The notes under the pieces are model-generated. The model saw only the letters and a program-made list of their open reading frames with translations. It was not told where the DNA came from and did not search any database. Positions 28,105 through 39,910 of a stretch of 64,000 nucleotides of DNA are shown piece after piece (the stretch's first letter is position 1; each line of letters starts with the position of its first letter). A program made the position numbers and the translations under genes. The DNA is from Chlorokybus atmophyticus (lineage: Eukaryota; Streptophyta; Chlorokybophyceae; Chlorokybales; Chlorokybaceae): positions 1,219,345-1,283,344 of the forward strand of contig RHPI01003369.1 in NCBI GenBank assembly GCA_009103225.1, in the 5' to 3' direction.

Positions 28105-31100
28105 CTACTTATGTAGGCGGTCAGGCTTACTGAGCTCCACCTCCATTGGCCGCGTGCTCTTGCCATCAAGTGCCCACTCTTCCATCTTACTCTTTGCATA
28201 CTTGATGTACTCGTCTTGGTGAACTGCAACGCTGCCGACCATCTGCAGACAGGTAACAAGTGTTTGTCACTTGAAAGCATCAGTGATACACAAACCAGAC
28301 AGTTGCTGCTCTGGCATAGTGATCTCACCTGAGCTTCCTCCATTGCCCGCTTTCGTCGCTCTGCTTCCGCGCGCTCCTTCTTCTTGGCCTGTTACAGATC
28401 AAGAGGGTATCAAGCCATCAATTACCATGATGATCATGCCGGCCCGAGTCTGGAACAGCTGTCCACTAGTATGCAACGTCGCACCATCTGTTCCAGTTGG
28501 GTTTGCTGCAGCCGCTTAAGCTGCTCTTTCCTCCTCCTCTCAGCTTCTTGCTCCTCAGCCTGCCACGCGAGGTACACATTGTGGTCGTCGCATACAGCGC
28601 AACCTGCTTCCTGCCAGAGCGTTCATCAGGCGCGTGTGTCTATGATGTGCACCCACCTTGCTTTTGGCCACGCCCTCCAAGTAATCCGCAAGCCTTTGGT
28701 TGTCCGCATCCGCCTGCTGCTTTCTGAACAACCGCTTCTCCTCCAGCTGTAAAGCAGACTCTCAGTTGGGGCTTTTCGCAAGAACTCCCCCGCACACGTG
28801 CACGCACACATGCATGCGTGCACGAGCTTGTCACACACCTGTTGTTGGCGCGAGAGGTGAATCGATTTTGCCTCGCGCGCTCGCTTTTCCCTCTGTAGGC
28901 GCTCAAGCTCTTCCTGCTTATCTTCAGCCTCCTTGACCTGCACGCCATCGGGGAATAACATGTCACTTGTGCTGTATGTGAGACTTGGGTGGCTGGCTTC
29001 AGGGGTATGTACATAAATATCAAGAACTACTCTGGGCATGCAATAAATGCCTTGCACTCGTTGAACATGCACAGCGTCACTCACTGACTGCCAGCACACG
29101 CCATTCTACCAACACATACCTTCATTTGCCAACCAACACCATCGGGCGCAGCCAACTACTTAAAGCTATCTACTACTAGCTACCCCACCCTGTTAGTTAT
29201 GCACATGCAGTGCTTTTTACCTGTATCAAGCACAGTGTGTTTGTTACCTGGACGGCCAGGCGCTCTTCGGCTTGCATGCGCATGGCAATGAGCGTCTCGT
29301 CCTGCTGCGCCGCCAGCCTCGCTTTCAGCCTCTCCTTCTCAGCGGCTCGCTATGCACGCAAGCACAACAGTTACTCGTGCACATTCGCGACTGCATGCAC
29401 AGGTGAGCGCACGTGCAGGCGCCTACACATTCTCGAATGTATATTTGTGCGCGTGGATCACACGCACACATTACCCTCAACTTCCGGGTACACATGTTGG
29501 GCTCTGATCCTCACCTCGCGTTCCTTCTGTTTCCGCATGTTGACCATCTCCTCCTTTTGGGCAGCAAACTCCTTGCGCCTAAGCTCCGTCTCCTTCTCCC
29601 TCTGTACCAACCAAACTGTTTGTCTTTGCTCTCAAATGTCTTCTCATTCAACACGCACGCACACACACACACTGTTCCACGTCAACATCACTACAACTTC
29701 CCCACTCACCTCCCGCTCGGCCAGCTTAAACCGCTGCAGTGCCTCATTCGCGTGGAGCGTCTCCTTGTTGGCCGCTATCGCCCTCTCACGCCTGTAAAGT
29801 GGTGTGAGATATTGTTATCACTCACGTGCACAACCCACATTATATTGCCACTGATAAGAGTTATCAGCGCGTGTTCCCACCTCTCGCGGTCTTTTGTTTG
29901 TGTCTCCGCGTACTCCTCCTCAGCGCGTCGCCTGATCTCCATGCCCTCAGCAAAGTTCTGCACGAACGAACGATTGCGAGTGATGTTAACATGTGTAGTA
30001 ATCGGGCAACCAACAAGGCCACTAGAGAGGACACCCATCACTCAGTGAACAACTGACGACACATTGGCAAACGATTGAGACACAATACATGCGATCAGCC
30101 TCGTCTCTGTTCACGCTTCCCTGTACTTCCCTGTTCTCACCCATGCACCCGCACCCCCGCTTGCGCGCGAGCACATGCACTCACACACATCCACAGCGGT
30201 CTTACCTGCGCCCTGTCTTTGAGAATCTTGCCTTTCAGCTCCTCGAGCTGCGCGAGCTGCCCGTCACGCTGCTCCATCGCCCGCGCACGCATCGACTCCA
30301 ACCTAGCCACCTCCTGTCACGTGCGTACAGGCATGTGTGAATGAACCAAACTGATGACCATATGCGCAGGTGCGTGTGTGTAGCAGATAGTGTCAACACC
30401 ACCCGCCACACACACAAACGTTGTCTTACCGCCATCTCTGCCCTTTCGAGCTCGCGCATGCGCTCATAGTGGTTTTCGTTGTCCGCAGCTTTCTCACGCG
30501 ACACGCACTCAGCCTTCAGCGCGCATTGCGCCTCCCTCTCCTGTTGATCATCCCAACATGTTTGTGTTACTGCGGCATGTGTAGTGCGAGGGTGGTTGAG
30601 GTGGACGCTTTGCGGTGCTTACCTGGAGGATGTCGGAGAGAAGGAGCTTGGAGTGGAAGCTCTTCACGCGGTCGGTGTTGGCATGAAGCAGCGCGTTCGC
30701 ACGCTCGAGCACCGCACGCCTGTTTACGTGTGTGTGGGATGCAGAGTTAACTTCACTCACTTCATACTCATTCTCACAACACACGCATGTGCACACCCAC
30801 ACCTACAGACAGGCCCACCCACCTCTGTTCAGCCTTGAACAGCCGTTCTTCTTCGTCAACCTTTTGCCTCTCAAGCTGCGAGAACGGGAGCAATCGAAGT
30901 GTGGGCATTGTTTGTGCAAGTACAAACAGGGTGGGTTGATTGATCTATGGCTTCCTCGGTCATGATATGAGATGCACGCGTGCACATACCCACCCACACC
31001 CACGTGTTGTTTATACCTCCAGTGCCTGCAGGCGTTCGGCGCGTGCGCGCTCCTTGCGCGCGCGCAGGGCTTCCAACGTGTTGGGCCACCGCTTTGCACG

Positions 31101-31173
31101 ATCCTTGGACGCACGTGCAAGCGCCTCCTTCTGCGGTGGTATGTCTTACTGTTGCTGTTGCTGTTGCTGTTGC

Positions 31174-31228
<55 letters not shown>

Positions 31229-31776
31229 ATTGTTGCATGTGCGTTGCACGACTGTGCTAGCGTGTGCATATATGTGCATGGGATGCAACGGGATGCTTGT
31301 AACCTTGGCGTCGATGGCATGGCATACGCATAAGGTGCTTGCAACTTCGCGAGTGTATGTGTGCGTGTGCACGCGCTCGCGTCTTTGCATGTATGTATGT
31401 GTGCGTGTGTGTGTGCTTCAAGTTGTTCGCTAATATGGCTCATCCAGTGTGAATCCAGTGTCACACTGAACTCGCCGCATCGCCCTTGTCCATGTTAACA
31501 AATAACACAATGTTATGGCGATGTATCATGCTCACTTATCCATTACAACACAGATACATTACTTCCCGGTTTTACTGCAGCCACCAGCCGAGCCAAAGTG
31601 TCTCGGCTGGAAGGGTTTGTCTGCTTCACAAACGCATCAACCACCGCACACACACACACCTCTAGCAGTGCTGAAGGCTGCACCGCCTCCGGATCGATAT
31701 CCTTCCTGATCCTCTCCAGCTGCGCCGCAGATATCACCGACATCGACCCCTCCGCCGCCGCCGACGCCGCCGGCAT
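28105..31776 (-). CDS. CFAP210: Cilia- and flagella-associated protein 210 homolog (CFAP210/FAP210, CCDC173)
   Basis: A coiled-coil microtubule inner protein of ciliary doublet microtubules. About 13 exons on the minus strand run from the ATG at 31776 (exon 31776-31660) through 31130-31017 to the stop at 28105. The start contains MSVISAAQLERIRKDI. Next come KEALARASKDRAKRWPNTLE, then NTDRVKSFHSKLLLSDILQ followed by EREAQCALKAE. The last pair aligns clearly with the animal CFAP210 signature (DRVKxFHxxLLL...EREAQ). The remainder is an almost continuous charged coiled coil (trichohyalin-plectin-homology type) rich in Arg, Glu, Lys and Ala. It ends in a short non-coil tail (KMEEWALDGKSTRPMEVEL). 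Introns are short, and one (31131-31659) carries a long TTG/TGC microsatellite. Its presence implies that the organism builds motile flagella. Confidence 0.85.
31146..31239. repeat. (GTT)n microsatellite in a CFAP210 intron
   Basis: GTTGCT units pass into a run of GTT of about 60 bases. It gives rise to artificial poly-Cys, poly-Leu, poly-Val and poly-Asn open frames that are not genes. Confidence 0.95.
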
Positions 31777-32222
31777 GGCTGAGACAGAGAGAGACACTGC
31801 CGCACTGGCGCACACAAGCTACAGTCCGCTACCCTCTCAGCGCCAGGCCAGGATCAGGCCAGAACCAGGCCGCGGTGCTGTCCGCTCCGCCCGCCACGTG
31901 GCTTGCTGACTGGCAGCGGCGGTGAGATCAAGAATAGCGCCAAGTCACGTGGCACATGTATGCCGCGGCGTACATGCTGTGGTGGGCCGCGGTATACTGG
32001 AGAGTCTAGGCTGCTTTTTCGGCCTGACGGCCTGGTCTGGTCTGGCGAGTTCTAGTCTGGGCTGATTTGGCCTGGTCTACCTCAATCTGGCGTTCACTGT
32101 TTTTTCTTGGCATTGCTGTAGTCGTCCGTGCATTTGTTGGGTGTAACCAAGGTTGAGGGAGAGGAAGGCTTGCGCTGTGCGCCAGGAGGAGGGGAGGAGA
32201 GGGGAGGGAGGCGGAGAGGGCG

Positions 32223-33137
32223 ATGGGGGCGGAGGCGGCGGAAGAGCAAGCGGAGCAATCTACGGATGCGACAGATCATCTGGGTATCAGAGGTAAGAGA
32301 CGTGGCTTTCTAACATGGGTTTGCTGCTGACCACTCTCAGCACGCTTTATGGTTGTGTCCACGTGTTGTTATGTATGGCATTCTCTGCGTGCAATCTGGA
32401 CTTGAGGGATGCGGTGCTGTAACGATGTAATGATGCCATCATAATTTAGAAGAAATATGCATGCACCCAGTGGTGTTTAATCGTGAACTGCTGCACAATC
32501 ACCTTAGCAACATGCCTACGCGCGAGGTAATGCACGTATGGATGGCTGTGCGTGCACGCACAATATGCTATCTTGCGCAACTATGCCAGCAAATGCACAC
32601 GCGCTCCTGTGTGAACCTATACCTGGCATTGGTCTGAACAAGGCGTACACGTGTACGTGCGTGCACACGCGCACATGCACATGCGCAAGGGCACCCACGC
32701 ACGCACGCACACACACTGTCTCTCCCTCTGTGTCTCTCTCCCTGTCCCCTCCCTCTCCATCCAGGCTGGCACGGTCATGACAGCGACGATGCCGCGAGCA
32801 TGAGCAGCAGCTCAGTCGGAATCCTCTCACTGGTGAGACACCTCACCATCAACAACAACAACATCATCAACAACAACAACAACAAGAATGTGTGCAGCCG
32901 GTGGCGAGCACGAGTTCCGGCGCGCGTGGCATAGCGGGTCTGAGTGGATTGGACCTGCTCTCACCCTCTCCTCCTTCTCCCCTCCACACTCACAACAGCA
33001 ACAGCGGCCTGCATACCCTCAACACCAAGCATCAGCAACCGCAACACAACAGCAACAGCCACAGCAAAGCCAACAGCATTCGCAACCGCTCGCCCGAACG
33101 TGACAAGCAGGAGGGCGCGCCATCGCCATCAACCGCC

Positions 33138-33171
<34 letters not shown>

Positions 33172-33231
33172 TTAACAACCCTGCGCTGTCGGTGCCGATC
33201 GCTCCCGGGCAGAGGCGTCTCGGTAAGGTGA

Positions 33232-33326
<95 letters not shown>

Positions 33327-35182
33327 GCGCACACACAATTGTATAGTGCAACATACTATCGGATGTTGACATGCGGTAGAGCGGGTGATGACTTTTAACT
33401 AGCAGGTGGTTTGCATTATGCCACTACCCAAAGTGCAGTGTACTGTCATGAACAGTACACAACGATGCGTATGGCGTTCTGTACTATTGCACAGCGCTAC
33501 ACACTGCGTATTGTAGCAGAGTATAGTGTAGTGTACTTGCCACAAGTGTCGTACTGCTCGATTGACTAATTAGTATTACCCACTATTACAACTATATACA
33601 GTCTACTACCACTACCACTACTATTACTACTACTGCTATGGTTCATTCATAGTGTAGCAGAACACCAGCGTGCATGTCCACACAACCTGTTCACCAACCA
33701 ATTGTTGCGATGGTTGTCTTGCAGTTCAGCGTGTACCCATTGCGCGTGTTCACGTTGTTCGAGTACGGTTCGTCCGAGTACGCCCGCGTGCACGAGTCCG
33801 TACAACACGACCGCCGCACGTCGCGAGAGCGCGAGCTCTGCGTCTCCAGTCAACCGTTCCGGTCCGCGCTCGCGCTGCCGTACGCCCCCAGACACGCCGG
33901 CAGCTTCAACGAGTTCGAGTACGACCATGAACCGTATGGGGCGAGGGAAGAGAGGATGAGGCAGGAGATGAGGTGAGTGGTGTCACAACTTGTGGGTGGG
34001 TGGGTGGGTGGGTGGGGGTGGGGCTGGGGGNTTGGTGAGTGAGGGCGTGCGTGCGTGCGTGCCTGTGTGTGTGTGTGCGTGCGCGTGCCTCTCCATGTGG
34101 GCGTGTCTACGTGCGTGTACACATGCGTGCGTGCGTCCGCACATCTGAGCGTGAGTGTGAAGCAATAGCGGCTAACGCGGAGTGCTTGTGTGTGTCTACA
34201 GTGGAGTGTGTATCAGTGACATGGTGTCGTGTTGCAGGGAGGCTCAGCAGAAGGTGCTCGATGGACCCATACGAGCAGGCCTACCATCCGAAGCAGAGCT
34301 GGTCAGTGCATATCTCTCACACCGCACTAATTACAGGCTACAGGTTGTTCAGTACTATGCAAGTGTCACACTGCTGCCACCCATGAACTTTACCACAAAA
34401 AATAACCAACCACCCAACTGTACGCCAAAATGGCACTCCAACTATACCGTCACATACAGCCTCAACCTGGCACCAGCGAGTAGATATGCTAGTAGCATGA
34501 TGCTCTCCTCAGTAGCTTGTTATTGATGCAGGCGCGGACACGGCTAGGTGGTGAGTTGATGCAGCGCATCGTCCGCCGTTTGCGTCGCGACTGGGGTGAG
34601 GCGTTCGTGCGCGTGGTGGGGGAGAACACTCGCAACCAGCACGCCGACGGCCGCATCGCCATGCGATTCGACGCGCGCCTTGTCGTCGACCCGAACGAGG
34701 TCTCGCAGTACCTCACCGGGATGCTGGAAGACCAAGGTGAGATGTTGGGGTGAAGTGTGGTGTGTTGGCGTGTGTTGACGTGTGTGGGTGTGTGTTGACG
34801 TGTTGTGCATGCAGAGATTACGGATGGGTTGCTGTTGCGTAAGGATGCATTGCGTTGGGGCATATTGGAAGGAGATGATGGTGATCATGAAGATGACAAT
34901 GATGACGGCAACATTAACAACATCAATGAGAGCAACGATGGTGACAACGACGAGAGCATATTGACATATGTTTGTTTGCCTCCATGGGCGCATCTGCCAA
35001 CAACACCAATGAACGGGAGGGGAATAGGGAGTTTGTCCCCACGGTCAACCTCACCGACAAGGCAACATTCTAGTCACGGCACTGCATTGTTGTCGGGACG
35101 TATACCGTTTATGCCTCAGACGGCTTCCGGCACCCCCATTGAGGTGTTTGTGAGCATACACAACAGGACTTTTAGATACTAG
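32223..35182 (+). CDS. Unrecognised 450-residue protein, seven exons
   Basis: I do not recognise the family. Seven exons join in phase: 32223-32292, 32765-32832, 32898-33227, 33725-33972, 34238-34301, 34532-34736 and 34815-35182. The N-terminal third is low complexity: Ser-rich, then His/Asn/Gln-rich with a poly-Asn run encoded by a CAA/AAC microsatellite. The central part looks folded (FSVYPLRVFTLFEYGSSEY; SFNEFEYDHEPYGAREER; ELMQRIVRRLRRDWGEAF; VVGENTRNQHADGRIAM; LVVDPNEVSQYLTGMLEDQ). An acidic Asp/Asn stretch (EGDDGDHEDDNDDGN) follows, and the end reads EVFVSIHNRTFRY. No signal peptide or membrane segment is seen. The conserved phases and clean splice sites make it a real gene; the function is unknown. 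Confidence 0.75.
33230..33337. repeat. (AC)n microsatellite in an intron
   Basis: An almost uninterrupted AC dinucleotide run directly after the donor site of exon 3 of the preceding unrecognised gene, with two CGCG interruptions. Cys/Val and His/Thr open frames across it are spurious. Confidence 0.95.
34002..34031. other. G-rich repeat ending in a single n (contig join)
   Basis: GGGTGGGTGGGTGGGTGGGGG is followed by a single n at 34031, inside an intron of the unrecognised gene. The reading continues across it, so the join does not disrupt coding exons. Confidence 0.7.
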
Positions 35183-35442
35183 TGTGCTGAAGGGTCGCGT
35201 TCAACCACCATGACAAAGTGTTGATGGCATATGAGAAGCACATCATGCGATGCAGTTTATGCTGCTAGCGGCTTGCGTTTGTTTGCACACGTGCGCTCAC
35301 CAGCCGTGAGTGTGTACGTCGTGCGTCGTACTGTACATGAGCATGTGCGTACAAGGCAATCTGTGTATGTAACTGCCTTGTGAACACTCGCTGTCCTTTA
35401 CTTTCTATCTATCTCTCCATGCCCCCCCTCTCCCCCCCCCCC

Positions 35443-35972
35443 CCTGCAACGGTGATTGCATGCGCCGCGAGTTGGCAGCGTTGTCTGCTGCAACGCATAG
35501 GACGATGCATGCTGAAGGTCAGTGCTGAGGTGATTGGCGACCATGGCGGCGGCGGCGGGCGTGGTGTCGCTGGGGGTGCCGTGCCGGCCAAGGTTGACCA
35601 GCAGGCGGACGGTGGCGCATTTGTCACCGCCGTCGCTGCCGTCGTGGGGTGCAGCGAAGCAGCAGGCTCAGGTTTCGCTAGGACGCTGCAGAGCTCGCAG
35701 GTTATCTTTGCTCGGTGGTCGGGTCCAGCATTGCAACATTGTGTCAGTGTGACGGTGTGGTATATGATGTGTCTCACACCTGTTACCACTTTTGTCACTT
35801 TTCAAAAGCGTGCGGCCCCTGGTGCAGGTCGGTAGTTGTATGCGTGTGTAGCTGGCATATCATGGTTAATATGCGTTCCCGCGCAGTGTACCCAAATGCG
35901 GAGGGCGCTGCGCACACGCGTTCATATTGCATAACACACCACATACAAGACAGAGCATGCATTGTAGTCACG
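35443..35972 (+). pseudogene. Orphan exact copy of the SDR first-exon region
   Basis: This block repeats 25549-26078 base for base as far as I can compare, including the ATG (35543) and the transit-peptide-like exon to 35700, but no further SDR exons follow. It begins straight after a poly-C run (35430-35444) and ends exactly at the single n at 35973. Either a very recent partial duplication or, more likely, redundant contig-end sequence left in the scaffold. Confidence 0.85.
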
Positions 35973-35973
35973 N

Positions 35974-38900
35974 TGGAACTTGTGCTTGCTTGCTTGTTGT
36001 TACACTTGTGTATGTGCGTGCGCATGCACGTCACCATGATTTGGTTGCGTGGAGTGGCTGAGTGGTCAACTTGTATAGCGCCCCTGCGACATTGCAGTGT
36101 TCTTGGGCCACCCTGCAGTTTTTTGTAGTTACTCTAGTGTATGTGTAGCGATCCATGTCTATGTAGTGTATGTACTGTATGTTGCCTTGGACTTGACATT
36201 TATGTAGTCTTAAATGGTATTTACGGTTCTATCTGCAATTCGTTAATCTTGGCACTCCATACAACGCTGTATTGTCTATGCAATCTATATATCCTAACTT
36301 GAAAATGAACAACCTTCATATCTGCACTTTACTTAGAATGCAACCACTCTTTACTCTGGTAGGTATTCCAGTCTACTCTAGCTGTAGCTTTGGTCTGGTT
36401 TGACATCTGGTTGGCACAGTATGCTAAATATTATGTGGAGTCCCGTTAGGGTGACTTTGGTTCAAAGACTACATATGCAAAATCTTCATATTGAACCCAT
36501 CGTAATCCATATGACTATATGACTGTAATGACTGCATGAATATGAACACATGTTATAGGGAATATATGGTTATATGACTATATAGTCTGATCTTGACCAA
36601 TGTAATCTAGTTGCCTACGCCCATGCTAGGTGCGGGCTATGCCCTAGCCTTTGGCAACCTTTATCGAACGGGCCACAGAGTTTTATGCGTACAGTGCGCG
36701 TGTGCACAGCACGTGTGCGGACGTGTCAGCGTGTGTATGCATGCGCGCGTGAGGGTGCGCACACATGTAAGGTCGTGTATAAGAAATTCAATACAAGCTA
36801 TGTGTGCGCGCGCGCTCGCGCATGTAATGTGCAAACCTTGCAATGTACATGCAATCAACATGGTGGGAATAAGCGAGTTGGATGCAAAAGCGCGGCTGCA
36901 TGAGTTGCGAGCCCATCACATTGTCACACTACACAGCGCTACCATGTACACTCTACACACAGTATTACACCATGTGCCATTGTCCTCGATATCGTGTGCT
37001 ACACAATGGTAAGTCACGGCATCAATGTGCCCCGCCCACAAAAGGCCATAAAAACCTTTCCTGCCAGTTACTGTGGAAGTCTACATCTGTATAATGTCGT
37101 CTGGACATTGTCACATGCACATGCGAAAGCTGTAAGCCAAGATAAGGTGGTGTTGCGTGAGGCTGTGGTCGATGAGTTGTTGTTTGATAATCTTGTTAAT
37201 GATGGTCTCGTCCTCATCGACGACGCGAGGGCAACCCGGCAACTAATTAAAGACGTCTATGCGCACTTGTGAAGCCATCATATTCAAACGCAAACCCGGA
37301 GTGAACGGTCCACTTCATTAACTAGCTAGCTACACACACGTTGCGTATACAATTGTTTATTGCAACCACCTGTGGTAGCACTTAACTTGACTGCAAGGAA
37401 TGGATCGTTGGCAGGGAGGTAGCTGAAGTAGCCCATATCGCCGACGACATCCATAATGGCCTAACATCTATGAGATCATTACAAGCAACGTGTTAACTTT
37501 CTTTACGACAGGCTAATGTGGTTTTAATGGTGCGCAACATCTTCATGTGCATAACCACCCCAACTATAGAGCAGATGATTATTTTGTAAAGAGAGGGCGG
37601 CAAACGGAGCAAACAGCACGCTTGTCATGCATTTGCAAAAATTCCATGCGTGCAAATGCATGACCGCATGCAACATTGCCAAAGATCAACATGCGCAAGC
37701 GAACAAAACCTGCAATAACAAAAAGTGGGCTTGGTTCCAACGCCGGCAAGGCTGCGCGTTTTTTTATTAATAACCGCCGTCGTCTTCGCAGCCCATCTTA
37801 TTGTAGCCTATCTTGCTATTTTAAGTGATGTCGCCACCCGGGTCATCCACCCAAAATAGCAAAGAAGGCTACAAGTTGCAGACGACTTATTAAGCAACGA
37901 GTGGAACCATTTCAACATAAAGCTACTATGTACTTGCAATTGTTAGATATTCAGTCCAATAATGATCGTGCATGTAGCTATGCACGATGACGGCATAGCT
38001 ATGGGTTAGCAAGTATATGTTACATGAGTTGGATACAACCGGCATGTCGCTTACAAATTAATGCCTTTTACAATTGTTGAGATTTTGATTGCTTGATGAC
38101 ATTGTAGCTCGCGATCATTAATTCCGACCGTTGGTCTTAAAAATGGCTGTCAAATTACGTCGTTTAACAGGAGACAATGCTCGTCTAGATATCGCAAACA
38201 TCAAATTACTTGTCTTGTGCACTACAATTGGATTGACGCTCTATAGCTGTAATGGTGGCTCTTTGCATGTATGGGATCGGGGGCCGTCACAATCGCCGCT
38301 ATATACAATGCGAGTGCTACATACTCAGTAAAGCTGCACACCTTGCATGAAAGGGCCTTGTATCATGATAGTTTCATAGATTTTTTAAAATTCGTTTGCT
38401 TGCGCCGAACTATTATTATTCTTTTTACGTCCACAAAAATGTGGGTTATTTCACAACGCATTACTGGTCGCATCAAATAAGTTAATCATGAGTTTATTAG
38501 CTTCAGTCACTATCGATGTGGCGTTGACAAGCATTGGGGGTCAATGCTTACACTGACAACTTGGAAGCTCGGTTAGAGGCGCTGCACGAAGATAACATGA
38601 CGCAGTAATACGAAAGTAATACGAAACATTTATGGATTTAAGTTGTAAAAGTCATTAATAAAAAAAGGACTCCCAATAGCGCTTTTTCAGCTGCCCTCAA
38701 CGATTAACAAGCGCTTCTGTGGCTCGTTGAGGGTGGCATGAACGTTACGAAAAATGTTTCATTAACACTTTTTTATTTGTTTTCATGTGTTTTGTCCGGC
38801 CTTTTTGGGCGCGGCAGCATAACAACGTAATGTATTGATATACAACATGACCCTAATTGTACGTTTTTTCCTGGGCAACAGTCAAGACTTTCGCCCGAAT

Positions 38901-39830
38901 GGATCCACGTGAAACAAGTCTTTAAAGCTTCCTTTGACCCCATCGATGCCATCTGTGACCTGAACTGGGTAAGCCTACAGAACACAATGAAATATAATAT
39001 ACTTATATTAAAAAGCATGCACATAGCATCTAATCTATGGATTAGCAACCATTTGTTAAACAAACCAAGCGCGATTGCTGCAATGAGCTTGAAATCTCGA
39101 TGGCACGTATGTCAATGTTTAAGTTGAGCGGCGATAAGGCTCACCGTCAGTTGTCGCCAAGGGTCAAATGAAGGTGGTTGTCAAAGCGTTGGTCACTATG
39201 AAGCATGCAATGTTTGTGTATAATATCATAAATCCTTGCATGTGTGGTATTGGCGGCGTCACAATCGGCGCCATATACACTGGAGTGCTTCATACGAGCT
39301 TGCTAGCTTTTTTTGGCAAAATTCCATATGGCTCACTGACATTGTTATGCGTGTACTACATCATCTAATTGATTAAAATATTACACATGTATAAAGCGTA
39401 AATGAATGGTGCAATTGCATGCCATAATTACATTTGCATATGGCGAAATTAATGCGGTTACATTAACAGATATACAATATATTACCTTACATTTTGTGCA
39501 GCGACTTGAAACAAACATATGATACGATAACTTTAAGCATTTGTGATGAAAATATTTATTTTTATTTTACAAAAAGTAATTTCGTGATCAGGTTCTTATT
39601 TATATCGTGCTCATCAGAAAACAGTATATGTACATGTGGCTGCCATATAGGTACATTGGCTGCTCACGGAGCAGTGCTCAGAGACTGTATGAGTACCGTA
39701 TGGGTAGTCATGCTTACAAGAGATGCCACTTGCAGGCCATCCTGTGCGTAACGGCTGCAGGCGACATTGGGTCTCGACCCACATCTGATCGGTAAGACCC
39801 AAAGTCACAAGTCCGATCGGTGGCACCTGG
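35974..39830. other. AT-rich spacer without a supported gene
   Basis: About 3.9 kb with only short open frames. A diverged direct repeat pairs 38265-38324 with 39239-39297 (both contain GTCACAATCG followed by ATATACA). A tRNA-like A-box (GAGTGGCTGAGTGGTCAA) occurs at about 36050-36067, without a convincing T arm. I see no gene. Confidence 0.55.
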
Positions 39831-39838
39831 CTAGGTCC

Positions 39839-39850
39839 TTTTAGGGTTTG
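39839..39850. promoter_or_regulatory. Telo-box upstream of eL6
   Basis: TTTTAGGGTTTG (AAACCCTAAAA on the other strand) lies 61 bp upstream of the eL6 ATG. Telo-boxes of this kind are characteristic of plant ribosomal-protein promoters, and TTTTAGGG is also the Chlamydomonas-type telomere unit. The sequence between box and ATG is a GCC- and GAC-rich leader. Confidence 0.5.
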
Positions 39851-39910
39851 CCGGCGCCGCCGCCGCCGCTCGCGGAGGACGACGAGGACGAGGACGCCGA
39901 GGCGGGCAAG

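Noticed and set aside
30803-31464. Poly-Asn, poly-Cys, poly-Leu and poly-Thr open frames
   Set aside because: They come from the (GTT)n microsatellite inside a CFAP210 intron.
36050-36120. tRNA-Leu/Ser-like start (GAGTGGCTGAGTGGTCAA)
   Set aside because: No matching acceptor stem or T-arm GGTTCGA sequence downstream.
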